Assembly: GCA_945957135.1 (NCBI GenBank) | Contig: CAMFLK010000013.1 | Span: 1 to 32,910 of the forward strand | Length of the DNA: 32,910 bases | Direction: 5' to 3' | DNA from: an uncultured Rhodospirillales bacterium | GTDB lineage: Bacteria; Pseudomonadota; Alphaproteobacteria; Acetobacterales; Acetobacteraceae | Shown here: one piece after another, positions 1 to 6,595 of the stretch | How positions within the stretch are numbered: the first letter of the stretch is position 1 | Layout of the letters: every line of letters starts with the position of its first letter | Made by a program: the position numbers and the translations under genes | Notes under the pieces: generated by a model | The model's input: the letters and a program-made list of their open reading frames with translations, nothing else | What the model was told of the DNA's origin: nothing | The model's database searches: none

Positions 1-629
1 AATTTTTCCAGCAACACGTACCCTTCCCTCGGTCCCTCTCGGCGCCCCATGTCGGAAATGACTGCAGCAAATCGTTGTCTGGATATTTCCCGAAGCGCCT
101 CGTCGGTCGAGCCCGCGAGGGTGAACTTGAGACCAAAAGCCTCAAATGCTCGCCGCTCATGAATATTGTTGTTTGGTCGGTCATCCACCCACAGAACATG
201 ACTCCGCCAACCATCACCTTCCGTATAGCCAGAAGATGCAGCCTTCTGAACCACGTCCACAATGTCCTGTATGTCTTCCTGTGAACGAGGCTCCAGTGTC
301 TTCGTGGTCGCCACCGCAAGCGATGCTGCCGCGGAGAGTTGCATGCGTACCATGTCAACATAGTGTTGTTCGTCCTTGAAATCTGCCGGCGCGAACAGCT
401 TTCCCGTGTGATTGCTCACAAGCCAAGCGAAGACCAACAAAACAAGCACAGGAAAGATCACTAAAAAATATACGAGCGGCACCCGCTCAGCGGGGGTGAA
501 TGAGCCTGAAAACCCCGTGACGAGCGCGGCGAATCCGTAAACGAGGACGATGAACAGAGCGATGATACCGAGAGGATTGCGCGCCAGACTTGTTGCTGTT
601 TGCCCGAACCCCTGCACATCCCCATCCAT
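1..629 (-). CDS. Membrane-anchored receiver-like (REC) protein, C-terminus cut by window edge
   Basis: The frame reads without a stop from ATG at 629 to base 1, giving 209 codons, so the C-terminus lies outside the window. An AAGGAGG ribosome site sits about 9 nt before the ATG. Two hydrophobic segments (about residues 20-38 and 50-71) are followed by a linker and, from about residue 143, a response-regulator-like fold: HVLWVDDRP carries the acidic pair D149/D150, and FAAVISDMG carries D193 at the phosphoacceptor position, followed by an E-GY-LL stretch. The DDRPNNN motif belongs to a group of stand-alone REC-like proteins, not to classical DNA-binding regulators. No output domain is visible before the edge. 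It starts 35 nt after the stop of the RAMA-like gene, so the two are probably one operon. The role is unknown; membrane signalling or a defence function is inference only. The coding call is firm; the function is not. Confidence 0.85.
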   Translation of the reverse strand, partial: MDGDVQGFGQTATSLARNPLGIIALFIVLVYGFAALVTGFSGSFTPAERVPLVYFLVIFPVLVLLVFAWLVSNHTGKLFAPADFKDEQHYVDMVRMQLSAAASLAVATTKTLEPRSQEDIQDIVDVVQKAASSGYTEGDGWRSHVLWVDDRPNNNIHERRAFEAFGLKFTLAGSTDEALREISRQRFAAVISDMGRREGPREGYVLLEK

Positions 630-664
630 CGTCGCGCCCCCTCCTTCCCGGCCGAAATAAGGGC

Positions 665-1114
665 CTACTTGCGCCTACGCCGCGCCACCTCTGAGCGAAA
701 TTTCGAGATCGATCGCCATCTGTCTGCGCCTGGTAGCTGCGCTTCCCAATAGTTCCAGCCATTGAGCGATACGCCAGCCAGCGCGCTTGCCGCCGCCGAT
801 GGGCTGCTATAGCGCGCTCCGTTTACGAGCCAACTTCCGCTCTCGATCGTGCCGTTGAAGGCCTTGCCATTGTACGACATCCGCAACCGCGTTCCTGCCG
901 GCAATGTCGCTCCCTTTGCGGTCCAGCCGCTACCTGAATCGTCATTCGACGACGAGTTGCTCGCTGTCGCTAGTCGCGGTGAGTGCGATGGCAAGCCTGC
1001 CTCCGCCCGCAGGATGTCGTTATATGTCTGATCGAATGAGATGCGCTTGCCTTCGAGCCAGCGATTGACCTCCACGTCGATCTCAATTTGCCGGTACTGC
1101 ATTGCAGCCTCCAT
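665..1114 (-). CDS. SeqA-N/RHH-like plus RAMA-like domain protein
   Basis: This is a small protein of 149 residues, or 145 if it starts at the ATG at 1102, which has GGAGG 5 nt upstream; the ATG at 1114 has GAAGG 7 nt upstream. Residues 6-41 (IEIDVEVNRWLEGKR, then NDILRAEAGL) resemble the N-terminal dimerisation segment of SeqA and ribbon-helix-helix proteins: a short strand, two helices and the NDILR pattern. A Ser/Asn-rich linker (42-65) leads to a segment (66-140) with LPAGTRLRM, SPSAAASALAG, NGWNYWE and a closing W-S-LR-like stretch. That pattern matches the RAMA domain, which is named for its association with restriction enzymes and methylases and is thought to sense modified DNA. The tail is very basic (RRRRK). 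It is upstream of, and probably co-transcribed with, the membrane REC-like gene. Domain assignments are by eye. The function, perhaps a DNA-binding reader or autorepressor, is inference. Confidence 0.8.
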   Translation of the reverse strand: MEAAMQYRQIEIDVEVNRWLEGKRISFDQTYNDILRAEAGLPSHSPRLATASNSSSNDDSGSGWTAKGATLPAGTRLRMSYNGKAFNGTIESGSWLVNGARYSSPSAAASALAGVSLNGWNYWEAQLPGADRWRSISKFRSEVARRRRK

Positions 1115-1145
1115 TCACGAGCCTTCCGACGGCTATCTGATGATC

Positions 1146-1177
1146 CTAATTACTAATTTATCTAATTGAAATAGTAA
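1146..1177 (-). promoter_or_regulatory. AT-rich control region with three CTAATT repeats
   Basis: An AT-rich stretch just upstream of the RAMA-like gene contains CTAATT three times in the same orientation, at 1146, 1153 and 1162. It also holds an inverted repeat TTACTA/TAGTAA (1150-1155 and 1172-1177). The region begins 32 nt before the ATG at 1114, where a promoter and operator would be expected. No clean -35/-10 pair could be fixed. Short direct repeats are the usual target of ribbon-helix-helix repressors, so autoregulation is a reasonable guess. Confidence 0.4.
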
Positions 1178-1531
1178 ATACAGAAACGCAGATCGGCGCA
1201 GGGACACGCGGCAAGATGGAAGGCCGACCATCCGCGCGGCACAGCGCTCAAGGACCGCAGGCCCGCCGTCAAATCGATCCGCGATCAAGGCCAGGGCTAT
1301 GCGGGGCGAGTGCCCGCCACGCTCGAAAGCTACGGCTATCAGACTTTCAGGTCAGCAATGGCGCGGAAGTTTGCTGCATTCGCCCGCCAGCAAATGCGAA
1401 TCGCTGACGGCAGCTATCGGCGAGGGCGCGAACGGCGAGGACCGCATCATCGGATCGAACACCAATCCGCAGCACGCACTCGCGACCGCCGTGCGCGTGC
1501 GACCAACCACATTCACAGTTCTGTTGCGAAA
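1178..1531. other. Gene-poor stretch beside tRNA-Glu, possible coding relic
   Basis: No intact gene is supported here. A plus-strand frame is open from about 1178 to 1588 but has no start until a GTG at 1310 and runs into the tRNA on the opposite strand. Parts of it look protein-like (for example TLESYGYQTFRSAMARKF), and a second plus-strand frame carries AAIGEGANGEDRIIGSNTNP nearby, as a frameshifted gene remnant would. I do not recognise either. The position next to the 3' end of a tRNA gene fits debris from an integrated element, but no integrase motif is visible. Confidence 0.25.
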
Positions 1532-1607
1532 TGGCGTCCCGTAGGGGATTCGAACCCCTGTTACCGCCGTGAAAGGGCGGTGTCCTAGGCCTCTAGACGA
1601 ACGGGAC
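1532..1607 (-). tRNA. tRNA-Glu(UUC)
   Basis: Read on the minus strand, the gene has the acceptor stem GTCCCGT/ACGGGAC, a D-arm with TCGTCTAGAGG, the anticodon stem CCGCC/GGCGG enclosing CTTTCAC (anticodon TTC), and the T-arm CAGGGGTTCGAATCCCCT. The discriminator base is G, and CCA is encoded at the 3' end (bases 1532-1534 of the plus strand). The cloverleaf is complete, so the gene should be functional. Its 3' end faces the low-GC region to the left. Confidence 0.97.
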
Positions 1608-1643
1608 GAGGCAGGTGGCGCGTTCCATACAATCTCCGCCGCC

Positions 1644-1660
1644 GGGGGGCTAGCCCCCTT
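1644..1660 (-). terminator. Palindromic hairpin after the sugar-acid operon
   Basis: A perfect 14-base palindrome, GGGGGCTAGCCCCC (1645-1658), lies 23 nt past the stop of the last gene of the minus-strand operon and 37 nt before tRNA-Glu. It could form a short, very stable hairpin, but no U-run follows, so it would be a weak or atypical terminator. Confidence 0.35.
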
Positions 1661-1681
1661 TGGCCAGTGCAGGGCGGCCGT

Positions 1682-2821
1682 TCAGGTATAGCCGGTGGAG
1701 CCGTCCGGGCGGCGGGGCAGCTTGCGTTCCCAGTGGATGTAGTCGTCGGTTTCCAGCGCCTTGGCGTCGATCTCGATGCCCCAGCCGGGGCGGTCCGGGC
1801 GCAGTTGCAGATAGCCGCCTTCGGGGAAATAGGGATCGGCGGCCCAGCTGCATTCTTCCGGCAGCTTGTATTCCAGGATCTTGAAGTTGGGCTGGGCGGC
1901 GGAGAAATGCAGGTTCACGGCGGTGGCCAGCGGGCCCATCGGGTTGTGCGGCGCCACGGTCACGTAATGCGCCTCGGCCAGGGCGGCGATGCGGCGCATT
2001 TCCGCCAGGCCGCCGACCACGCAGATATCCGGCTGGATGATGTCGGCCCCGCCGGCGGCGAGCAGGGCGAGGAATTCGAAGCGGGAATACAGGCACTCCC
2101 CGGTGGCCAGCGGCGCCTTCAGCTGGCTGCGCAGGCGGCCCCAGGCGGGGATGTGCTCGGGGCGGATCGGCTCCTCGAAGAACAGCGGGTCGTGCGGGGC
2201 GAGGGCGTTGCCGAGCTGGATGGCCTGGTAGGGCTCGAAGATCTTGGCGTGCGCGTCGAAGGCGAATTCCCAGTCCGACGGGCTGATCGCGCGCAGCTGG
2301 CCGAAATACTCGCCCGCGGCGGCGCAGAGATTGCCCCAGCGCCCGGCATGCAGGTCGCGCCGGTAGGGGCTCAGCTTGAAGGCGGTGAAGCCGTAGCGGG
2401 CGTTCAGTGCCTGGGTGCGCTCCAGGCACTCGCGCGGGTCGGGCGCGGTGTACACGCCGCAATACACGCCCACCTTGTCGCGCACGTTGCCGCCCAGCAG
2501 CATGTACACGGGCAGGCCGGCGGCCTTGCCGGAAATGTCCCACAGCGCGTGCTCGATGGCGGTGATGGCGGCCAGCCCGATGGCGCCGGGCGGGAAGCGG
2601 CTGGATTGCAGCAGCTTCTGGTAGATGAACTCCACCCGGCGCGGGTCGATGCCCTCGATCTGCGGGTAGAGGTAGTCCAGCAGCGGCACCAGCGCCCAGT
2701 CCGGGCCGTGGTTGTAGGCCTCGCCCCAGCCGCTGATGCCCTCATCCGTGTCGATGCGCACCAAGAGGCGCGGCCGGTCGCCCACACGCTGCATGAAGCT
2801 GCGCAGGCCGGTGATCTTCAT
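1682..2821 (-). CDS. Galactonate dehydratase-like enolase-superfamily enzyme
   Basis: A 379-residue mandelate racemase/muconate lactonizing family protein. The N-terminal capping domain (about 1-115) is followed by a barrel with the expected residues: K149 in FKLSP, D189 and H191 in FDAHAK, E216 in FFEEP, E242 in TGECLYS and H292 in APHNPMGP. The Asp-x-His arrangement and the late APHNPxGP histidine follow D-galactonate dehydratase (Asp183/His185/Glu209/Glu235/His285 in the family reference), so an acid-sugar dehydration giving a 2-keto-3-deoxy acid is likely. The exact substrate cannot be read from sequence. The ATG overlaps the stop of the ATPase gene by 4 nt (ATGA), making this the last gene of the transporter operon and translationally coupled to it. 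Longer frames that extend the start upstream are ruled out by that overlap and by the normal family start MKI. Confidence 0.93.
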   Translation of the reverse strand: MKITGLRSFMQRVGDRPRLLVRIDTDEGISGWGEAYNHGPDWALVPLLDYLYPQIEGIDPRRVEFIYQKLLQSSRFPPGAIGLAAITAIEHALWDISGKAAGLPVYMLLGGNVRDKVGVYCGVYTAPDPRECLERTQALNARYGFTAFKLSPYRRDLHAGRWGNLCAAAGEYFGQLRAISPSDWEFAFDAHAKIFEPYQAIQLGNALAPHDPLFFEEPIRPEHIPAWGRLRSQLKAPLATGECLYSRFEFLALLAAGGADIIQPDICVVGGLAEMRRIAALAEAHYVTVAPHNPMGPLATAVNLHFSAAQPNFKILEYKLPEECSWAADPYFPEGGYLQLRPDRPGWGIEIDAKALETDDYIHWERKLPRRPDGSTGYT

Positions 2822-4509
2822 GGGGCGGCCTCCGCGACCAGGGAGCGGTGGGCGGGGTCGGCCTCCGGCACCGCGGCCAGCAGGCGCTGGGTGTAGGGCA
2901 TTTGCGGGCGGGCGCAGATGTCGTCGGCCGCGCCGATCTCCACGATCTCGCCACGATGCATCACCGCGATGCGGTTGCAGAAATAGCGGATCACCCCGAG
3001 ATCGTGGCTGATGAAGATGAAGCTGAGGCCGAGCTTGGGCTGAAGCTCCAGCAGCAGGTCGAGGATCTGGCCGCGCAGCGTCACGTCCAGCGCCGAGGTG
3101 GCTTCGTCGGCGATGATCAGCCGCGGGTCGAGCGCCAGCGCGCGGGCGATGACGATGCGCTGGCGCTGGCCGCCGCTGAAGGCGTGGGGGTAGCGGCTGC
3201 CGCAATCGGCCGGCAGCCCGACGCGCACCAGCAGTTCGCGCACCCGCTGCGACAGGGCCTTGCCGCTGAGCAGCCCGTTCACCAGCAGCGGCTCGCCGAT
3301 GCACTGCTCCACCGTCATGCGTGGGTTGAGCGAGGCGAACGGGTCCTGGAACACCATGCGGATTTCGCGATGCACCGGCCGCAGCCCGTCGCGATCGAGC
3401 TGCACCAGGTCGCGCGTGGCGCCGTCACGCATGCGGTAGCGCACGGAGCCGCCGGTGGGTTGCAGGATGCGGATGAGGCAGGAGCCGATGGTGGTCTTGC
3501 CCGAGCCGCTCTCGCCGACGATGCCGAGATTCTCGCCCTCGTACAGGTCGAAGCTGACGCCGCGCACGGCATGGGTGGGCGGCTTGGGCGGGCGGAACAG
3601 CGAGGCCTGGGCGGGGTAGGTCATGGTCAGGTCGCGCACTTCCAGCACCGGCGCGCCGGCGGGCACGGAGGGGCGCGCCGGCGGGGCGGCCATGCCAAGC
3701 TTCTTCGCCGCGTCCAGCAGCTTCACCGTGTAGGGATGCTCGGGCCTGGCGAACAGCGTCTGCACCGGCGCGTGCTCCACCACCGCGCCATGGTACATCA
3801 CCAGCACGTCGTCGGCGATCTGCGCCACCACGCCCATGTCGTGGGTGATGAACAGCACGGCCAAGCCGGCCTCGTCCTGAAGTTTCTTGATCAGGCGCAG
3901 GATTTCCGCCTGGGTGGTGACGTCGAGCGCCGTGGTCGGCTCGTCAGCGATCAGCACCTTGGGGTGGCAGGCGAGCGCCATGGCGATCATGGCGCGCTGG
4001 CGCATGCCGCCGCTGAACTCGAAGGGGAAGCGATCGACGGCGATTTCCGGCGAGGGGATTTCCACCTGGCGCAGCAGCTCCACCGCCCGCGCCCGGGCGG
4101 CGCGACGGTCGGCCAGCCCATGCGCCACCAGCCCCTCGGCGATCTGCCAGCCGATCTTGTGGATGGGGCTGAGCGAGGTCATCGGCTCCTGGAAGATCAT
4201 GGCGATGTCGCGCCCGCGCAGGGCGCGCATCCTGGCACCGCGCGGCGGCAGCTTGGCGATGTCCACGGCCTGGGCCGACGGGTCGGGCCGGTAGAGGATT
4301 TCGCCGCCGACGATGCGGCCGGGCGTGCCGACGATCTGCAGGATGGAGCGGGCGGTGATGCTCTTGCCGCTGCCGCTCTCGCCCACGATGCACAGGGTGC
4401 GGCCGGGTGCGAGGGTGAAGCTGACGTCATCGACGGCCTTCACCGTCTCCCGCCCCACGGGGAACCAGGTGCGCAGGTTGCGCACGTCGAGGATCGGTTC
4501 AGTGGGCAT
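2818..4509 (-). CDS. Dipeptide-class ABC transporter, fused double ATPase
   Basis: 563 residues containing two complete DppD/DppF-type nucleotide-binding domains in one chain, as in GsiA and YejF. The first half has the P-loop GESGSGKS (43-50), signature FSGGMRQR (165-172), Walker B VLIADE (185-190) and a TTALD D-loop. The second half has the P-loop GESGSGKTT (about 332-340), signature FSGGQRQR and Walker B LIIADEATSALD. Both halves look competent for ATP hydrolysis. The protein would sit on the cytoplasmic face and power the two permeases encoded upstream. The start overlaps the preceding permease gene by 11 nt. The substrate class is not determined by this subunit; the flanking sugar-acid enzymes suggest a carbohydrate acid, not a peptide. 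Confidence 0.95.
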   Translation of the reverse strand: MPTEPILDVRNLRTWFPVGRETVKAVDDVSFTLAPGRTLCIVGESGSGKSITARSILQIVGTPGRIVGGEILYRPDPSAQAVDIAKLPPRGARMRALRGRDIAMIFQEPMTSLSPIHKIGWQIAEGLVAHGLADRRAARARAVELLRQVEIPSPEIAVDRFPFEFSGGMRQRAMIAMALACHPKVLIADEPTTALDVTTQAEILRLIKKLQDEAGLAVLFITHDMGVVAQIADDVLVMYHGAVVEHAPVQTLFARPEHPYTVKLLDAAKKLGMAAPPARPSVPAGAPVLEVRDLTMTYPAQASLFRPPKPPTHAVRGVSFDLYEGENLGIVGESGSGKTTIGSCLIRILQPTGGSVRYRMRDGATRDLVQLDRDGLRPVHREIRMVFQDPFASLNPRMTVEQCIGEPLLVNGLLSGKALSQRVRELLVRVGLPADCGSRYPHAFSGGQRQRIVIARALALDPRLIIADEATSALDVTLRGQILDLLLELQPKLGLSFIFISHDLGVIRYFCNRIAVMHRGEIVEIGAADDICARPQMPYTQRLLAAVPEADPAHRSLVAEAAP

Positions 4510-5611
4510 GGGGGTCGGCCGCGTCGCGCAGCCCGTCGCCGAGGAAGTTCAAAGCCAGCACGGTGATCGCCACCGCCGCGCCGGGCAGCAGCAGCCAGGG
4601 GGCGGAGGCGATGGACTGCACGTTCTGCGCCTCCTTCAGCAGCGCGCCCCAGCTGATCGCCGGCGGTTGCAGGCCGAGGCCGAGAAAGGACAGCGAGGTC
4701 TCCGCCAGGATCATCATGGGAATGGCCAGCGTGACGGAGGCGATGATGTGGCTGGTCAGCGAGGGCAGCATGTGGCGGAAGATGATGCGCTTCTGCGAGC
4801 AGCCGTCGAGCCAGGCGGAGGTGACGAAGCTGTCCGACCGCAGCTGGAGGAATCGCCCGCGCACCACCCGCGCCAGCTCGGTCCAGCCGATCAGCGAGAT
4901 GATGACGGTGATGGTGAAATAGATGGCCATCGGCGGCCAGTCCTTCGGCAGGGCGGCGGCGAGGGCGAGCCAGATGGGAATGGTGGGCAAGGAGATGATG
5001 AACTCGATCACCCGCTGCACGAACCAGTCGATCCGCCCGCCGTAATAGCCCGAGAGGCCGCCGAAGGTGATGCCGAGCATGAGGCTGACGGTGACGCCGA
5101 CGAGGCCGATGGACAGCGAGGCGCGGGCGCCGTGGATGATGCGGCTCAGCACGTCCCTGCCCTGCCGGTCGGCCCCCAGCAGGAACACCATGTCGCGCGG
5201 GTTCTCCGGGCCGAACAGGTGCAAATTGCCGGGGATGAAGGTCCACATGTCGTAGCCGTCGCCGCGCACGAACCAGTGCAGGTAGATGCGGCGGCTGGCG
5301 TCCGGCACGAAGCGCGGCTCCAGCGTCACCGGGTCGCGCGCCAGGCGGAAGGCGTTGACGTAGGGACGCAGCGCCCAGCCGCCGTCGGAATCGTCGATGA
5401 AATGGATAGCCTGCGGGGGGTGGAACACCAGCCGCGCGTTGCTGCGGTCGGGGTTGAAGGGGGCGATGAACTCCGCGAACAGGGCGATGGTGTAGAGCAG
5501 CACCATCACCACCAGCCCGAACATCGCCAGCTTGTGCCTGCGGAATCGCAGCCAGGTGAGCTTGGCCTGGGACGCGGTCTCGAGCCCGCCATGGGTCAGC
5601 GTGGCGCTCAT
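4499..5611 (-). CDS. DppC-type ABC transporter permease
   Basis: A 370-residue inner-membrane permease of the DppC/OppC family. After a cytoplasmic N-terminus (LRFRRHKLAMFGLVV) and the first membrane helix comes a periplasmic insertion of roughly 100 residues. The hallmark LGADRQGRDVLSRIIHGAR and five further hydrophobic helices follow. The EAA-like coupling loop is near TSAWLDGCSQKRIIFRHMLP, and the C-terminus has SFLGLGLQPP and NFLGDGLRD. The long loop makes it larger than the usual 300-residue DppC and resembles the YejE-like and carbohydrate branches of this family. The ATG at 5611 overlaps the upstream permease stop by 4 nt (ATGA). Longer frames starting inside the neighbour are not supported. 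Confidence 0.94.
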   Translation of the reverse strand: MSATLTHGGLETASQAKLTWLRFRRHKLAMFGLVVMVLLYTIALFAEFIAPFNPDRSNARLVFHPPQAIHFIDDSDGGWALRPYVNAFRLARDPVTLEPRFVPDASRRIYLHWFVRGDGYDMWTFIPGNLHLFGPENPRDMVFLLGADRQGRDVLSRIIHGARASLSIGLVGVTVSLMLGITFGGLSGYYGGRIDWFVQRVIEFIISLPTIPIWLALAAALPKDWPPMAIYFTITVIISLIGWTELARVVRGRFLQLRSDSFVTSAWLDGCSQKRIIFRHMLPSLTSHIIASVTLAIPMMILAETSLSFLGLGLQPPAISWGALLKEAQNVQSIASAPWLLLPGAAVAITVLALNFLGDGLRDAADPHAH

Positions 5612-6591
5612 TGGAAGCGGATCCGCGGATCGAGCAGGGCGAGGAGAATGTCGGAGACCAGCGTACCGATCACCGTCAGCGTGCACATCAGCAACAGGAA
5701 GGCTCCGGCGAGATACTGGTCCTGTCCGAGCAGCGCCTGGAGCAGCACGGGGCCGGCGGTGGGCAGGTTCAGCACGATGGAAATGATGACGGAGCCGGAC
5801 ACCAGGTTCGGCAGCACCCAGCCGATGGTGCTGACGAACGGGTTGAGCGCGATGCGGATGGGGTAGCGCACCAGCAGGGTGAACTCGCTCAGCCCCTTGG
5901 CCCGGGCGGTATCGACATAGGGCTGGTGCAGCTGGTCCAGCAGGTTGGCGCGCATGATGCGGATCAGGCTCGCGGCCCCCCCGGTGCCGAGGATCACCAT
6001 GGGAATCCACAGATGCTTGGCCAGATCGACCACCCGCGCCCAGCTCCACGGCGCATCGACGAAGGGCGGCGAGAACAGGCCGCCGACATCGGCGTGGAAG
6101 ACGGAGACGCCGACATACATCAGCACCAGCCCCATCAGGAACCCCGGCACGGCGAGGCCGACGAAGCCGATGAAGGTGAAGATGTAGTCGCCGATCGAGT
6201 AGCGCCGCACGGCGGAATAGACGCCGATGGGCAGCGCCACCGCCCAGGTGAACAGCAGGGTGGAGGCGGAGAGCACGAAGGTGAGCCCCATGCGCTCGCC
6301 GATCAGGTTCACCACCGGCTGCTGCCACTGGAAGGAGTAGCCGAAATCGCCGACCACCACGCCGCTGATCCAGTCCCAGTACTGAATCCAGATCGGCTGA
6401 TCGAGACCGTAGCGCTGGCGCATGCTGGCCATCATCGCGTCGTCCACGGTCTCGCCGGCCGCGGCCAGGGCGGCCGCGTAGTTCTGCACGAAGTCACCGG
6501 GCGGCAGCTTGATCAATGCGAACACGGTGATCGAGACGAGGAAGATGAACGGTATCATCCCCGCCAGCCGCCGCACGATGAACCTCCCCAT
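5608..6591 (-). CDS. DppB-type ABC transporter permease
   Basis: A 327-residue inner-membrane permease with the family N-terminus (MGRFIVRRLAGMIPFIFLVS, then LPPGDF), about six membrane helices and the coupling motif YVDTARAKGLSEFTLLVRYP. The C-terminal region includes GSVIISIVLNLPTAGPVLLQ, typical of DppB/OppB/YejB. It starts 4 nt after the stop of the binding-protein gene and ends in an ATGA overlap with the DppC-type gene, so it should be made in step with its partner. It forms the heterodimeric channel with that partner. Confidence 0.94.
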   Translation of the reverse strand: MGRFIVRRLAGMIPFIFLVSITVFALIKLPPGDFVQNYAAALAAAGETVDDAMMASMRQRYGLDQPIWIQYWDWISGVVVGDFGYSFQWQQPVVNLIGERMGLTFVLSASTLLFTWAVALPIGVYSAVRRYSIGDYIFTFIGFVGLAVPGFLMGLVLMYVGVSVFHADVGGLFSPPFVDAPWSWARVVDLAKHLWIPMVILGTGGAASLIRIMRANLLDQLHQPYVDTARAKGLSEFTLLVRYPIRIALNPFVSTIGWVLPNLVSGSVIISIVLNLPTAGPVLLQALLGQDQYLAGAFLLLMCTLTVIGTLVSDILLALLDPRIRFQ

Positions 6592-6595
6592 GCGG

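Noticed and set aside
75-379. Two short plus-strand ORFs at the left edge
   Set aside because: They are antisense to the membrane REC-like gene, which reads cleanly to the edge with membrane helices and receiver motifs.
1216-1588. Short plus-strand ORFs beside tRNA-Glu as real genes
   Set aside because: No ribosome site and no recognised domain, and one runs through the tRNA; at most a coding relic.
2848-5866. Long plus-strand frames opposite the ABC transporter genes
   Set aside because: They mirror well-conserved transporter genes, have His/Gln/Ala/Gly-rich composition and lack ribosome sites; they are antisense shadows.
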